Numbered from the stretch's first letter, positions 1-12,202 are shown. The stretch is 64,000 nucleotides of DNA from Bifidobacterium dentium JCM 1195 = DSM 20436 (GCF_001042595.1 NZ_AP012326.1:1-64000), one strand, 5' to 3'. Program-made: numbers and translations. Notes: generated by a model from the letters alone, not told the origin.

Positions 1-1503
1 ATGGTCGATACTCCCCATAATCCTCTTGATCAGGCTCGCGGTGTATGGTCCGACGCACTGGCGTTGCTGCGCCAGAATCCCAAGCTCTCCGCCCGCGACA
101 AGGGCTGGCTGGAGAATGTGGTGCCCGAAGGCATGTGGGGCCCGACCATCGTATTGTGCGTGCCCAGTGCGGCCACCCAGCAGGCGTTGCAGACCGAACT
201 GAACCAACCGCTGATGGAGGCGCTGAAGGATTCCGCCGAACAGGATATCTTCCCCGCATTCAAAATCGTACCGATGCAGCAGACCGTCGAACCGGACATC
301 GAGGAATATCCGCACTTCGACCGCAAACCGCGCACCCAACGCGAGGAATCGACCCAAGGCCAGCTTCCCATCCCCGCAAGCATGCCGGAACAGCCGTTCC
401 GACCCACAGAGCAGGGAACGTTCACCAGCGGCCAGAACAGGCCTTTGCTGGACCCACAGACGCATCTGAACAAGAATGCCACCTTCGATACGTTCGTACC
501 AGGCGACTCCAACAGGTTCGCACGTACCGTCGCCCTTGCCGTAGCCGAAGGTTCGGGACACGACTTCAATCCGTTATGTATCTATGGCGGCTCCGGTCTG
601 GGCAAGACGCACTTGTTGAACGCCATCGGCAATTACGCCCTGGTCAAGGATCCGAATCTGAAGGTTCGCTACGTAACCAGCGAGGAATTCACCAACGAAT
701 TCATCGAGGCGTTGGGCGATACCAACCAGAATTCCGGCCAAATCAAGGAATTCAACCGCCGTTACCGCGAGGTCGACGTACTGCTGATCGACGACATCCA
801 GTTCTTGAGCGGCAAGGAAGCTACACTCGAACAGTTCTTCCATACGTTCAACACGTTGCATCAGGCCAATAAGCGCATTGTGATCGCCTCCGACGTACCG
901 CCAAAAGACCTCAAGGGGTTCCAGGCACGCCTGATCTCCCGCTTTGAATCCGGACTGACCGTTGACGTCAAGCCGCCGGATCTGGAGACCCGAATCGCCA
1001 TTCTGCGCATGATGGCCACCATGAACGGCTCCAACATTCCCAACGATGTGCTCAATCTCATCGCGGAGCGCTTTACCGAAAACATCCGCGAGTTGGAAGG
1101 TGCGCTGAACCGCGTGACCGCCATGGCCTCGCTCAGCAACCAACCGGTCACCCGTGCGTTGGCAGAGCATACCCTGCAAGATTTCTTCACCTCCGATGTG
1201 GAAATCAAGCCGGCTGACATCATCAGTCAGGTAGCCAAATACTTCCATCTGACCTTCGACGATATCGTCGGGCGCTCCCGCACCAAGAACATCGCCTTGG
1301 CTCGTCAGGTGGCCATGTATCTGGTGCGTGAGCTCACCAGCATGAGCCTGAACGACATCGGCCTAGTATTCGGCGGCAAGGACCACACCACCGTCATGCA
1401 TGCCTATACCCGTATCAGCGATGAGATGCAGGAAAAGCAGGAAATCTACAACTATGTGATGGAACTGACGGTTCGTCTGAAGCAGCATTCCTCTGAAAAA
1501 TAA
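1..1503 (+). CDS. dnaA: Chromosomal replication initiator protein DnaA
   Basis: DnaA binds 9-mer boxes at oriC, opens the duplex and loads the replicative helicase. The 500-residue protein has the AAA+ Walker A motif GGSGLGKT at residues 196-203, Walker B with adjacent aspartates D264-D265, and the domain IV DNA-binding signature DHTT at 461-464. A proline/glutamine-rich stretch at about 100-150 is the variable linker of domain II. The window opens on its ATG, so its promoter is not visible. The oriC region follows directly, as in most actinobacteria. Identification is certain from the motifs, the length and the neighbours. Confidence 0.99.
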   Translation: MVDTPHNPLDQARGVWSDALALLRQNPKLSARDKGWLENVVPEGMWGPTIVLCVPSAATQQALQTELNQPLMEALKDSAEQDIFPAFKIVPMQQTVEPDIEEYPHFDRKPRTQREESTQGQLPIPASMPEQPFRPTEQGTFTSGQNRPLLDPQTHLNKNATFDTFVPGDSNRFARTVALAVAEGSGHDFNPLCIYGGSGLGKTHLLNAIGNYALVKDPNLKVRYVTSEEFTNEFIEALGDTNQNSGQIKEFNRRYREVDVLLIDDIQFLSGKEATLEQFFHTFNTLHQANKRIVIASDVPPKDLKGFQARLISRFESGLTVDVKPPDLETRIAILRMMATMNGSNIPNDVLNLIAERFTENIRELEGALNRVTAMASLSNQPVTRALAEHTLQDFFTSDVEIKPADIISQVAKYFHLTFDDIVGRSRTKNIALARQVAMYLVRELTSMSLNDIGLVFGGKDHTTVMHAYTRISDEMQEKQEIYNYVMELTVRLKQHSSEK

Positions 1504-1977
1504 GGTCTCACCGGCATTGTCATTATCTAGTAAAATATTTTACTGGAGTAAATATTTACCGAAGTTGACACGCCGTGCCGTGCACAATAATCGTCGAATT
1601 TATCCACATGGTTATGCACAAATGTGGGAAAACCCCGTGGGTAAGCCGTTGAAAACACTCAATTCGTCCGTGGGCAACTCGTGGATGCATCACCGTAGGT
1701 TGTGGATAAGACGCAGACTTGATTCTGTCTGTGGATAAGTCGGTATGTTTTCCACAAGGCATCCCAATGTTATCCACAATCGAGTTATCCACCTTTGCCC
1801 TTGCAAATAATGTGGTCCCGGAACTTACCCACATTATCCACAGGCCTTATTATGACGAAGAGAGTTGGTTATTGAAAGATCACCGTCATCGCCATAAGTG
1901 GGGAATTCCCCATGATGCGCAAACACCGCGCACTTCGCTAGAATGACTTGTAGCCTGAACGAAATGAGGAATCCGTC
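1504..1977. other. oriC: Origin of replication oriC with DnaA boxes
   Basis: This non-coding gap between dnaA and dnaN holds five exact TTATCCACA boxes: plus strand at 1600-1608, 1770-1778 and 1834-1842, minus strand at 1701-1709 and 1730-1738. Near matches lie at 1612-1620, 1748-1756, 1785-1793 and 1825-1833. Just after dnaA, about 1517-1562, is the most AT-rich stretch, with TAAAATATTTTA-like sequence, a candidate DNA unwinding element. Box clustering between dnaA and dnaN is the classical actinobacterial origin layout. The extent given is the whole intergenic gap; the functional minimum is not resolved. Confidence 0.95.
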
Positions 1978-3102
1978 ATGAAAGTCGAAATCAACTCCCA
2001 AGCGCTTGCCGACGCAGTAGCCTGGACCACCCGCGTTATCGACGCCCGTCCTGCAACACCGATTCTGGCAGGCATCCGTCTTGAAGCCATCGATGGCACT
2101 TTGCAGCTCTCCGCCTTCAACTATGCGATTTCCGCACGTCACCATATCGAAGCGGGCATCGACGAAGCCGGTACGGCCTTGGTGCTTGGTAAACTCCTTG
2201 CCGATATCACCAAGTCGCTCCCCTCAGAGAAGACCTACCTATCAACCGACGGCTCGACCATGACCATCACTTCCGGCAAGTCCACCTTCACCATGCAGCT
2301 GATGCCGGATAACGAATATCCGGATCTCCCTGTGGTTCCGGCCAAGCTCGGCCAAGTGGACTCCCCCACGTTCATGCAGGCCGTCAACCAAGCTTCCGTA
2401 GCCGTCTCCCGTGAAGAGAACCGCCCGGTACTGACCGGCATTCGCGTGCAGTTCCAAGGCGATAAGGTCATCATGAGCTCCACCGACCGCTTCCGCCTGT
2501 CCCGCTCGAGCTTCACCTGGACTCCGGAAAATCCCGACATCAACACCACTGCTCTGGTACGTGGAGCACTCCTTCGTGACGTGGCCCGTTCGCTCGACGA
2601 GCATCAGAACATCGTGCTCGATTTCGATCCGGAGAGCCCTTCTCTGCTCGGCTTCGAAAACGCCGGACGCGTATCCACTTCGCAGCTGATTGACGGGGAA
2701 TTCCCCGCCGTCGACCGCCTATATGCCGACGAATACCCGATTCACGCGATTATCGACAAGCAATCCCTGATCGGTGCCATCAAGCGCGTCTCCCTGGTTG
2801 CCGAACGCAATGCCCCGATTCGCATGGCCTTCGCCGGACAAGAGCTGACGCTGTCCGCAGGCACCGCCGATGAGGCACAGGCCAAGGAGATCATTGATAT
2901 CGACATGGACGGCGATGACATCACCGTGGCCTTCAACCCTTCCTACCTGATCGAAGGTCTGAGCGCCATCAGCGAACCATTCGTCCGCATGAAGATGACC
3001 ACGGCGGTCAAGCCGGTGGAATTCAACGGCCAGCAGGAAGCGGATTCCGACGAATCCATGGACTACCGTTACCTGCTCGTGCCGATGCGCTTCAACAGCT
3101 GA
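1978..3102 (+). CDS. dnaN: DNA polymerase III beta subunit (sliding clamp)
   Basis: The clamp encircles DNA and tethers DNA polymerase III and other replication and repair enzymes. The 374-residue product is typical for the three-domain beta clamp. It starts MKVEINSQALADAV and ends RYLLVPMRFNS, the conserved C-terminal strand that carries the partner-binding cleft (compare MPMRL endings). It lies between oriC and recF in the usual dnaA-dnaN-recF order. The ATG start is preceded by GAAATGAGGAA, a usable ribosome binding site. Confidence 0.98.
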   Translation: MKVEINSQALADAVAWTTRVIDARPATPILAGIRLEAIDGTLQLSAFNYAISARHHIEAGIDEAGTALVLGKLLADITKSLPSEKTYLSTDGSTMTITSGKSTFTMQLMPDNEYPDLPVVPAKLGQVDSPTFMQAVNQASVAVSREENRPVLTGIRVQFQGDKVIMSSTDRFRLSRSSFTWTPENPDINTTALVRGALLRDVARSLDEHQNIVLDFDPESPSLLGFENAGRVSTSQLIDGEFPAVDRLYADEYPIHAIIDKQSLIGAIKRVSLVAERNAPIRMAFAGQELTLSAGTADEAQAKEIIDIDMDGDDITVAFNPSYLIEGLSAISEPFVRMKMTTAVKPVEFNGQQEADSDESMDYRYLLVPMRFNS

Positions 3103-3120
3103 CGGCATTCACCGACATCA

Positions 3121-3155
3121 GGGCTGAATATCGCCTAAAAGGGCATATTCAGCCC
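3121..3155 (+). terminator. Hairpin between dnaN and recF, possible attenuator
   Basis: A perfect 11-bp stem is formed by GGGCTGAATAT at 3121-3131 and ATATTCAGCCC at 3145-3155, with a 13-nt loop. No run of T follows, so it is not a classical intrinsic terminator. It could attenuate read-through into recF or stabilise the dnaN transcript end. The structure is visible; its role is inferred. Confidence 0.5.
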
Positions 3156-3186
3156 GTACTTATATATGATTCGAGGGTTCCCATCC

Positions 3187-4377
3187 ATGTACATCTCACG
3201 GCTCGCGCTCGACCACTACCGTTCCTGGGAGCGTTGCGTGCTCGATTTCGAGCCGGGAGTGAACATCCTGCAAGGGGCGAACGGACTGGGCAAAACCAAC
3301 ATCGTGGAAGCCGTGGAGGTGCTGTCCACCGGTTCCAGTCATCGCACCTCATCCTCACTGCCGCTTATCGAGAGAGGCTGCGCCTCGGCAACCATCCGCG
3401 CAAACGTGGAAGATGACCGGAACCGGCATTCCTATGAGGTGACCATCGCGGCGCGAGGCGCCAACCGAGCACGTATCGACGGTGGCAATTCCCTGTACAT
3501 GAGGGATGTCATCGGCAAGATTCCCTCCGTATCGTTCACCCCTGAAGATCAGCGTCTGGTATCGGGAGATCCGGCCACCAGACGCAATTTCATCAATCAG
3601 GCCGGTGCCCTGCTAATACCGCACTATATGGAGCGGCTGCAACAGTTCACGCATGTGGCCAAACAACGTACGGCCCTGCTTAAGCAGCTCGGGGACCGTG
3701 GTGACTTCGATCCTCAGTATGGTCGGCAGGCCGCCCTGAGCGGGCTGGAGATATGGACCGGCCAATTCATCGACATCGGCATGGCCTTGACCCACGACCG
3801 TGCCACGCTGATCGAACGGCTTTCCGAACCGTTCAGTCGTGTATATGCGTCTCTGGCGGGAATCGACCAGCAGGCATTGTTGCATTATGAGCCTTCTTTC
3901 GACGAAGTGATGCTCTACGATGATCCTGCCGCGGAGATCAGTCGGCATTTCCAGCGCATCTACCCCGGCGAAGTGGCACGTGGACAGAACCTGATCGGTC
4001 CGCATCGTGATGATCTGACGTTGACGTTGCATGGCATGCCGGCTCGCGAATTCGCCTCGAACGGTGAAATGTGGACGATGGCGTTGGCTCTGAAGATGGC
4101 ATTGTATGAAACGGTCTGCGCCGACCAGCAGACCAAGCCGATCGTGATTCTCGATGATGTGTTCGCCCAGCTTGACGAGTCCCGGCGCGAGCAGATTCTG
4201 GATTTCGCCAGACGGCAGGATCAGGTGCTGATCACCGTCGCCGCGGCCAGCGACATTCCCGCAACGCAGGCGCATGTGATCGACGTGGCCGCGTTACGCG
4301 ATCATGCCGACGATGACGATGCGCTGGGTGCGCTGATGGCCACACTGGCCGCAGGACGGAAGGCGGAAGAGCGCTGA
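3187..4377 (+). CDS. recF: DNA replication and repair protein RecF
   Basis: RecF is an SMC-like ATPase that helps load RecA at single-strand gaps. The protein begins MYISRLALDHYRSW, the canonical RecF N-terminus, with Walker A GANGLGKT at residues 30-37 and a C-terminal Walker B of the form VILDDVFAQLD. I chose the ATG at 3187 rather than the in-frame ATG at 3166, because the seven extra residues do not belong to the family start. The length is 396 residues. The stop overlaps the next gene's ATG by one base, so the two are translationally coupled. Confidence 0.96.
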   Translation: MYISRLALDHYRSWERCVLDFEPGVNILQGANGLGKTNIVEAVEVLSTGSSHRTSSSLPLIERGCASATIRANVEDDRNRHSYEVTIAARGANRARIDGGNSLYMRDVIGKIPSVSFTPEDQRLVSGDPATRRNFINQAGALLIPHYMERLQQFTHVAKQRTALLKQLGDRGDFDPQYGRQAALSGLEIWTGQFIDIGMALTHDRATLIERLSEPFSRVYASLAGIDQQALLHYEPSFDEVMLYDDPAAEISRHFQRIYPGEVARGQNLIGPHRDDLTLTLHGMPAREFASNGEMWTMALALKMALYETVCADQQTKPIVILDDVFAQLDESRREQILDFARRQDQVLITVAAASDIPATQAHVIDVAALRDHADDDDALGALMATLAAGRKAEER

Positions 4378-4862
4378 TGACGAATCCTCCCGTATGCGAC
4401 ATACTCAAGCTGGACCAACGCAAGTTGCCTGCGGAGGTGTTCGAACGCGTCTCACATCGTGCGGGACTGCTGAAGGAACGTGAACGCAAGGCGAGACTAG
4501 CGTGGGAGAATTTCGGCAAACCCGGGCGGGATCCGCAGAAAGTCGGCAACATCTTCGGCTTGATCGCAACCCAGGGCAAGTGGACGCCACATCTGAAAAT
4601 CGCGCAGATGCAGAATCATTGGGACCAGGTGGTCGGTCGGGAGAACGCCATGCACACCTATCCGGTATCCTTGCGTGACGGCATCCTGACGATTCGCTGT
4701 GACAGTCCGGCGTGGACTACCACGATGAACTATATGATTCCCGAGCTCACGCGCATCATCCGTGAAAAACTCGAAGGACTGACCATCAACGAGGTGCGGG
4801 TGACGGGCCCACAGCAGCAGTCATTCAGCCGTGGGCGGATTTCTCGGCGTACCCGCTACTGA
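4377..4862 (+). CDS. DUF721 family protein (DciA-like)
   Basis: This 161-residue protein has the DUF721 core: a central GKWTPHLKIAQMQNHWDQVVG stretch at about 63-83 and a later LTIRCDSPAWTTTMNYM stretch, typical of the family. DUF721 includes DciA, the helicase operator that replaces DnaC/DnaI in many bacteria, and in actinobacteria the gene normally sits after recF as here. It overlaps recF by one base. The family is clear. A role in helicase loading is inferred from the family and context. Confidence 0.85.
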   Translation: MTNPPVCDILKLDQRKLPAEVFERVSHRAGLLKERERKARLAWENFGKPGRDPQKVGNIFGLIATQGKWTPHLKIAQMQNHWDQVVGRENAMHTYPVSLRDGILTIRCDSPAWTTTMNYMIPELTRIIREKLEGLTINEVRVTGPQQQSFSRGRISRRTRY

Positions 4863-4957
4863 ATCTCCGTTGGTTTCACGCGCATCGGGGCGGTGCCTTC
4901 CCCGCTTTCCATGAACAAGCGGCGAAATCGGCTCTATTCCGAGGAATAGTGCCTCTA

Positions 4958-4985
4958 TTGAGGTGTCCCCCTCCATGAGTAGAAT
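4958..4985 (+). promoter_or_regulatory. Candidate gyrB promoter
   Basis: TTGAGG at 4958-4963 and TAGAAT at 4980-4985 are separated by 16 bases and resemble sigma-70-type -35 and -10 boxes. Transcription would start near 4992 and give a leader of about 100 nt. That leader contains a small inverted repeat, CCTAGAA at 5007-5013 with TTCTAGG at 5030-5036. The rest of the 4863-5093 gap shows nothing else recognisable. Confidence 0.5.
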
Positions 4986-5093
4986 ATCAAGCAGTGTATG
5001 TAAACGCCTAGAAGGGGCCTTTATTTGCGTTCTAGGTGGTATCGCCCGCGCAAATGACCTTCATCGGCGGGAAAAATGCAGGAAGGAATCTCT

Positions 5094-7190
5094 GTGGCAG
5101 ACCTTGACGCGGATTCGCTGAACGAATCAGCTGAAAACACGCAGGAAGATCAGATTCAGAACGATCAGCTCGAAGATGCGCAGCTCGACGACTCATTGTC
5201 GCCCGAACACTATGACGCCTCCGATCTGAGGGTGCTGGAAGGCCTTGAGGCGGTGCGTATCCGTCCGGGCATGTATATCGGCTCCACCGGCCCACGCGGC
5301 CTGCACCATCTGGTCTATGAGATCGTCGACAACTCCGTCGATGAGGCTTTGGCCGGCTATGCGTCGCATATCGAGGTGACGATTCTGCCGGACGGTGGCG
5401 TACGCGTGGTCGACGACGGACGAGGCATCCCGGTCGACGAAGTGCCTGGCGAGGGCGTTTCCGGCGTGGAGACCGTGATGACCAAGCTGCACGCAGGCGG
5501 CAAGTTCGGCGGCGGCGGATATGCGGTCTCCGGCGGTCTGCACGGCGTGGGCATCTCCGTAGTGAATGCGCTGTCCACCCGCGTCGACATCGAAGTGCGT
5601 CGTCAGGGCTTCCACTGGACACAGACCTACGTCGACCAGAAGCCGACCGCCCGTCTGGCCAAGGGCGAGCCGATGGCCGAAGGTGAATCCACCGGTACCT
5701 CCGTGACCTTCTGGGCCGACGGCAAGATTTTCGAAACCACCACCTACGATTTCGAAACCCTGCGCAATCGTTTCCAGCAGATGGCCTTCCTGAACAAGGG
5801 ACTGAAGCTCTCCCTGACCGATCTGCGCGAGCCTGATCAGGCGGGCGACGAGGTCGCCGGTGAGCTTGACGAGACCGAAACCAAGCATCAGACCGTCACC
5901 TACCAGTACAACGAAGGCATCAAGGACTACGTCGACTATCTGGTCAAGTCCCGCAAGGCGACGCCGGTCGAAGAGGACGTCATCGATTTCGAGGCGGAAG
6001 ATCTGAAAATCGGCATTTCCGCGGAAATCGCCATGCAGTGGACCACCGCCTACTCAGAAGCCGTGCACACCTTCGCCAACACCATCTCCACCACCGAAGG
6101 CGGCACCCACGAGGAAGGTTTCCGAGCGGCGTTGACCTCGCTGATCAACCGGTACGCCCGAGAGAAGAACATTCTCAAGGACAAGGATGAGAACCTCTCC
6201 GGCGACGATGTGCGCGAAGGCCTGACCGCAGTAGTGTCCGTCAAGCTCACAACCCCGCAGTTCGAAGGCCAGACCAAGACCAAGCTCGGCAATTCCGAGG
6301 CCAAGACCTTCGTGCAGCGCGTGATGACCGACAAGCTTGGCGATTGGTTCGACGCCCACCCGAGCGAAGCCAAGAACATCATCCAGAAGGCCATCGAGGC
6401 CTCCCGTGCGCGCATCGCGGCCAAGAAGGCGCGTGAGAACACCCGTCGTAAGTCGATTTTCGAATCGGCCGGCATGCCCGACAAGCTTAAGGACTGCCAA
6501 TCCAACAATCCTGAGGAATGCGAGCTGTTCATCGTGGAGGGTGATTCCGCAGGCGGCTCCGCAATCCAAGGGCGCAACCCGATCACGCAGGCCATTCTGC
6601 CGTTGCGAGGAAAGATCCTCAATACCGAGCGCGCCAGCCTGGACCGTATGATGAAGTCCGAAACCATCGAATCGCTGATCACCGCCGTCGGCGGCGGATA
6701 TGGCGAGGATTTCGATCTGAGCAAGGTACGGTATCACAAGGTCATCATCATGGCCGATGCCGATGTGGATGGCGCACATATCGCCACCCTGAATCTGACA
6801 CTGTTCTTCCGCTACATGCGGCCGATGATCACCGCTGGCTACGTGTACGTGGCCATGCCGCCGCTGTACCGTCTGAAGTGGACCAAGGGTGCGCACGACT
6901 TTGTGTACACCGACGCCGAACGTGACCGTGTGCTCGCCGAAGGCAAGGCCGCCGGCCGTCAGTTGCCGAAGGGTGAGGGAATCCAGCGCTATAAGGGTCT
7001 GGGTGAGATGAGTTATCAGGAACTGTGGGAAACCACCATGGATCCGGAACATCGCATCCTGAAGCAGGTGCAGATCGAGGATGCGGCCGCGGCCGACGAA
7101 ACCTTCTCCATGCTCATGGGAGACGAAGTCGAACCACGCCGTCTGTTCATCCAGCGCAATGCCAACAAGGTCAGCTGGATCGACGCATAA
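5094..7190 (+). CDS. gyrB: DNA gyrase subunit B
   Basis: GyrB is the ATPase subunit that drives negative supercoiling. The GHKL ATP site is visible in EIVDNSVDEALAGY, the TOPRIM domain in VEGDSAGGSA at about residue 481 and in ADADVDGAHI at about residue 554, and the family C-terminus follows. I prefer the GTG start at 5094, because AGGAAGG lies just upstream of it; the in-frame ATG at 5076 has only a weak ribosome site. The length is about 698 residues. An acidic, glutamine-rich N-terminal extension precedes the ATPase domain. gyrA follows after 25 bases. Confidence 0.97.
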   Translation: MADLDADSLNESAENTQEDQIQNDQLEDAQLDDSLSPEHYDASDLRVLEGLEAVRIRPGMYIGSTGPRGLHHLVYEIVDNSVDEALAGYASHIEVTILPDGGVRVVDDGRGIPVDEVPGEGVSGVETVMTKLHAGGKFGGGGYAVSGGLHGVGISVVNALSTRVDIEVRRQGFHWTQTYVDQKPTARLAKGEPMAEGESTGTSVTFWADGKIFETTTYDFETLRNRFQQMAFLNKGLKLSLTDLREPDQAGDEVAGELDETETKHQTVTYQYNEGIKDYVDYLVKSRKATPVEEDVIDFEAEDLKIGISAEIAMQWTTAYSEAVHTFANTISTTEGGTHEEGFRAALTSLINRYAREKNILKDKDENLSGDDVREGLTAVVSVKLTTPQFEGQTKTKLGNSEAKTFVQRVMTDKLGDWFDAHPSEAKNIIQKAIEASRARIAAKKARENTRRKSIFESAGMPDKLKDCQSNNPEECELFIVEGDSAGGSAIQGRNPITQAILPLRGKILNTERASLDRMMKSETIESLITAVGGGYGEDFDLSKVRYHKVIIMADADVDGAHIATLNLTLFFRYMRPMITAGYVYVAMPPLYRLKWTKGAHDFVYTDAERDRVLAEGKAAGRQLPKGEGIQRYKGLGEMSYQELWETTMDPEHRILKQVQIEDAAAADETFSMLMGDEVEPRRLFIQRNANKVSWIDA

Positions 7191-7215
7191 GGGACTTCAA
7201 GGCAAGGATTAGAAA

Positions 7216-9885
7216 TTGGCAGACGAAAACAACAACAACGAAGAGGGCCAGTTCGTGCCTGACGGCTCCATGGAACCGCTAAGCCCGCAAGAGGCCGACA
7301 ACACCGATTACGGCCTGATGACCGGCGAACGCATCCAGAAGAAGGACCTGCGTCAGGAAATGCGCGACTCCTATCTGTCGTACGCCATGTCAGTGATCGT
7401 GGACCGTGCATTGCCGGACGTACGCGATGGCCTGAAGCCGGTGCATCGTCGCGTGATCTACGCGATGTACGACGGCGGATACCGCCCCGATCGTGGCTAT
7501 TCCAAGTGCGCCCGCGTGGTCGGCGAGGTCATGGGTAAGTACCATCCGCACGGCGATTCCGCCATCTACGACACCTTGGTGCGTATGGCGCAGTCCTGGT
7601 CGATGCGCTACATGCTCGTCGATGGACAAGGCAACTTCGGCTCCCCCGGCGACGATCCGGCAGCGGCAATGCGTTACACCGAATGCCGTATGGCGCCTCT
7701 TGCCATGGAGATGGTGCGCGATATCGACAAGGACACCGTCGACTTCCTACCGAACTACGATGGTAAGACCCAGGAGCCGACCGTGCTGCCGGCCCGCTTC
7801 CCGAACCTGCTCTGCAATGGATCGTCCGGCATCGCCGTCGGCATGGCCACCAATATCCCGCCGCACAACATGCGTGAGGTGGCCGAAGGCGTGCATTGGG
7901 CACTGGACCATCCGGAAGCCAGCCGCGAAGAACTGCTCGACAATCTGATCCGCATTATCAAGGGGCCGGATTTCCCTACCGGTGCGACGATTCTCGGTCA
8001 CAAGGGCATCGAACAGGCCTACCGTACCGGTCGAGGCCTGATCACCATGCGTGCGGTCGTAAACACCGAGGAAATCAAGGGCCGCATGTGCCTGGTGATC
8101 ACCGAACTGCCATATCAGGTGAACCCGGATCGACTGGTCGTATCCATCCGTGAAGCGGTGCGTGACGGCAAAATCCAAGGCATTGCCGATATGCGTGACG
8201 AAACCTCCGGACGTACCGGTCAGCGACTCGTGCTCGTACTCAAGCGTGACGCCGTGCCGAAGGTGGTTCTCAACAATCTGTATAAGCACTCGCAGCTGCA
8301 GCAGACTTTCGGTGCCAACATGCTGGCACTGGTCGACGGCGTGCCGCGTACATTGAGCTTGGACGCGTTCATCCGCCACTGGGTGAGCCATCAGCTTGAC
8401 GTGATCGCACGTCGTACCGCATACCTCAAGCGTGAGGCCGAGGAGCGCGACCACATCCTGCAGGGCTATCTGAAGGCCCTTGACATGATCGATGAGGTGA
8501 TCGCCCTCATTCGCGCCTCCGAATCCGCTGAGACCGCCCGTACGGGCCTTATGGATCTGCTTGATGTGGATGAGGTGCAGGCCGACGCCATTCTGGCCAT
8601 GCAGCTACGCCGACTGGCCGCATTGGAACGTCAGAAGATCCTCGACGAGCACAATGAGCTCATGCGCAAGATCGCCGACTACAACGACATCCTCGCCAAG
8701 CCGGAACGCCAGCGCAAGATCGTGGGTGACGAACTCGACGAAATCGTCGCCAAGTACGGCGATGAACGCCGCACCCGGATTCTGCCATACTCCGGCGAAA
8801 TGAACGTCGAAGACCTGATCGCTGAAGAGAACGTGGTCGTGACCGTGACCCATTCCGGCTTCATCAAGCGCACCAAGGCCGACGAGTACCGTGCGCAGCA
8901 CCGTGGCGGTAAAGGCATCAAGGGCGCCAAGCTGCGTGAGGATGACGTGGTCGATCACTTCTTCCTGACCAGTACGCACAACTGGCTGCTGTTCTTCACC
9001 AACAAGGGTCGCGTATACCGGCTGAAGGCCTACGAGCTGCCGGAGGGATCGCGCGATTCCAAGGGGCAACATGTGGCCAACCTGCTGCAGTTCGGTCCGG
9101 ATGAGGCCATTCAGACCGTATTGTCGATTCCGAACTACGAGGTGGCCAAGTATCTTGTGCTTGCCACCCGTTCCGGCAAGGTCAAGAAGACCGCGCTTGC
9201 CGAATACGACTCCCCTCGTCAAGGTGGTCTGATTGCAGTGCGATTGATGACCGACGAGAACGGCGAGAACGCCGACGAGCTGATTGGCGCTGCACTGTGC
9301 AACGCCGAAGACGACATCATCCTCGTCTCCAAGCTGGGCATGAGCCTGAAGTTCCAGGCCGATGACGAGCAGCTGCGTCCAATGGGCCGCCAGACCGCAG
9401 GTGTGCAGGGCATGAAGTTCCGCGAAGGCGACGAGCTGCTGGCCATGGACGTGGTCTGGGGCGATTCCGACAAGGATCTGCTCGTGGTCACCAATGAAGG
9501 CTTCGCCAAGCGTACGGCCATCAGCGAATATCGTTTGCAAGGCCGTAACGGCTACGGCGTCAAGGCCGTGCAGTTAGCCGAGGGCCGTGGCTCCCTGGTG
9601 GGCGCCGTGATCGTGGAGGAAGATGACCAGGTCATGGCCATCATGAAGTCCGGCAAGGTCATCCGTTCCAACGTCGCCGAAGTCAAGCGCACGGGCCGCA
9701 ACACCCAAGGCGTAACGCTCGCGAAGCCCGACAAGAACGACGAAATCATCTCCATCGCCCGTAATGAGGAGAAGGAGAACGAAGACGATGAGCCAGCCGA
9801 AGGAGCCCCTGCGGAAGCGGTGGACGGGCAGGCCGTCACCACTCAATCAGGCGAGAATGTAGAGGCCTCGGCCAAGACCGAGTAA
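7216..9885 (+). CDS. gyrA: DNA gyrase subunit A
   Basis: GyrA carries the DNA-cleaving tyrosine (RYTE, Y154) and the C-terminal beta-pinwheel repeats. The quinolone-determining region reads [11 protein letters not shown] from residue 109. The positions matching E. coli S83 and D87 are S115 and D119, which is the sensitive-type arrangement. The proposed start is a TTG preceded by AAGGA at a spacing of 7; the next ATG would cut off 18 residues. The product of 889 residues ends in a low-complexity acidic tail beyond about residue 855. It probably shares a transcript with gyrB. Confidence 0.98.
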   Translation: MADENNNNEEGQFVPDGSMEPLSPQEADNTDYGLMTGERIQKKDLRQEMRDSYLSYAMSVIVDRALPDVRDGLKPVHRRVIYAMYDGGYRPDRGYSKCARVVGEVMGKYHPHGDSAIYDTLVRMAQSWSMRYMLVDGQGNFGSPGDDPAAAMRYTECRMAPLAMEMVRDIDKDTVDFLPNYDGKTQEPTVLPARFPNLLCNGSSGIAVGMATNIPPHNMREVAEGVHWALDHPEASREELLDNLIRIIKGPDFPTGATILGHKGIEQAYRTGRGLITMRAVVNTEEIKGRMCLVITELPYQVNPDRLVVSIREAVRDGKIQGIADMRDETSGRTGQRLVLVLKRDAVPKVVLNNLYKHSQLQQTFGANMLALVDGVPRTLSLDAFIRHWVSHQLDVIARRTAYLKREAEERDHILQGYLKALDMIDEVIALIRASESAETARTGLMDLLDVDEVQADAILAMQLRRLAALERQKILDEHNELMRKIADYNDILAKPERQRKIVGDELDEIVAKYGDERRTRILPYSGEMNVEDLIAEENVVVTVTHSGFIKRTKADEYRAQHRGGKGIKGAKLREDDVVDHFFLTSTHNWLLFFTNKGRVYRLKAYELPEGSRDSKGQHVANLLQFGPDEAIQTVLSIPNYEVAKYLVLATRSGKVKKTALAEYDSPRQGGLIAVRLMTDENGENADELIGAALCNAEDDIILVSKLGMSLKFQADDEQLRPMGRQTAGVQGMKFREGDELLAMDVVWGDSDKDLLVVTNEGFAKRTAISEYRLQGRNGYGVKAVQLAEGRGSLVGAVIVEEDDQVMAIMKSGKVIRSNVAEVKRTGRNTQGVTLAKPDKNDEIISIARNEEKENEDDEPAEGAPAEAVDGQAVTTQSGENVEASAKTE

Positions 9886-9947
9886 TCGTCGGCAAACACT
9901 GGTAGCCTCAGCCTAAGAAGCTGGGCATAACCTTGCAAGGAGCAACG

Positions 9948-10499
9948 ATGAGCGAGAACATGGAAGAACAAGAGCCGAGCGCACAGTCTCCGGCATCCGA
10001 AGCTCAGGAAACCGAAAACCACGCCCCTCGCGTGGCCCGTTCCGCTTCGAGCCAGCCGCTGATCGGCGCCGAGCAGGTGCGTGCCCATGAAGGTGCGGTC
10101 AAATCGGTGCAGGGCAAGAGCCGTCGTGGTGCGCCTCGTGCACGCCGCATGAGTCTGTCCCTGACACGTATCGATGCATGGTCGGCGGCGAAGGTGGCAT
10201 TCATGCTTTCCATCGCCGGAGGCATCATTCAGATCGTTGCCGCGGCACTGCTGTGGATGATGCTGAATGTGGTCGGCGTATTCGACCAGGTGACGCAGAT
10301 TGTGTCCTCCACTGGCTTGGATGCCGGCGGATTCGACCTGGCCAACGTGCTGTCACTGAGCACGGTGCTGAGTGCGGTCACCATCTTCTCGATCATCGAG
10401 GTGATACTGATTACCGTGCTGGTGACCATCGTCACGCTGCTGTACAACGTGGTGAGCACACTGGTGGGCGGCATCCACGTGACTTTGGGTGATGACTGA
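9948..10499 (+). CDS. DUF3566 domain membrane protein
   Basis: This 183-residue protein has a Ser/Glu-rich cytoplasmic N-terminus, then SLSLTRIDAWSAAKVAFM leading into one transmembrane helix, a loop, and a second helix near the C-terminus. This is the DUF3566 pattern. The family sits immediately downstream of gyrA in mycobacteria (Rv0007) and many other actinobacteria. The ATG at 9948 is preceded by AAGGAG at a spacing of 5, so the upstream TTG at 9933 is rejected as start. Function is unknown. Confidence 0.85.
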   Translation: MSENMEEQEPSAQSPASEAQETENHAPRVARSASSQPLIGAEQVRAHEGAVKSVQGKSRRGAPRARRMSLSLTRIDAWSAAKVAFMLSIAGGIIQIVAAALLWMMLNVVGVFDQVTQIVSSTGLDAGGFDLANVLSLSTVLSAVTIFSIIEVILITVLVTIVTLLYNVVSTLVGGIHVTLGDD

Positions 10500-10522
10500 T
10501 CCGGACGCACGCCAACAAGCGT

Positions 10523-10560
10523 AAGAAGGCGGCACTTCCTTTCGGAGGTGCCGCCTTCTT
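10523..10560 (+). terminator. Intrinsic terminator after the gyrBA cluster
   Basis: A 17-bp stem with one G-T wobble (arms 10523-10539 and 10544-10560, loop TTTC) encloses a GGCGGCAC/GTGCCGCC core. The right arm ends in CTTCTTCGCATTC. The left side reads AAGAAGG, so it may also work on the other strand. Confidence 0.8.
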
Positions 10561-10598
10561 CGCATTCACATATGCCCGCCGGTGTTTGCCGCCGTGTT

Positions 10599-10724
10599 TG
10601 TCCGATTCTGGAGAATCGGACAATGAGAGCGTGAAAAGCACCCCACGGATGTCCGATTCTCCAGAATCGGACATGTAAGGCATCAACAAATGGTCTTAAG
10701 TGTCCGAAAATCCAGAATCGGACA
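10599..10724. repeat. Family A palindrome array, 3 units, 51-bp period
   Basis: Three 24-bp palindromes start at 10599, 10650 and 10701. The core has arms TGTCCGATTCT and AGAATCGGACA around a GG or CC centre. The third unit has a changed left inner arm (TGTCCGAAAAT). The two spacers are 27 bases each and unrelated to each other. The array lies between the converging ends of the DUF3566 gene and gdhA. Confidence 0.95.
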
Positions 10725-10751
10725 TCTTGGACAGATAACACAATGCCGATC

Positions 10752-10781
10752 CACGCGGATAGAGAGGAATCGATCCGCGTG
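10752..10781 (-). terminator. Inverted repeat downstream of gdhA
   Basis: CACGCGGAT at 10752-10760 pairs perfectly with ATCCGCGTG at 10773-10781 across a 12-nt loop, about 35 bases past the gdhA stop on the minus strand. There is no T-run, so termination is only a possibility. Its left arm begins 51 bases after the start of the last palindrome of the neighbouring array. Confidence 0.4.
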
Positions 10782-10813
10782 AACCGGCAAGTTCGGTTGA
10801 GTGGGCTATCGGA

Positions 10814-12202
<1,389 letters not shown>

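Noticed and set aside
1517..1738. Small reading frame in the oriC gap
   Set aside because: It lies across DnaA boxes, has no ribosome site and no recognisable protein pattern.
10599..10724. CRISPR array
   Set aside because: Repeats are palindromic 24-mers with only two spacers here and no Cas genes; other loci show the same arrangement, so a dispersed palindrome family fits better.
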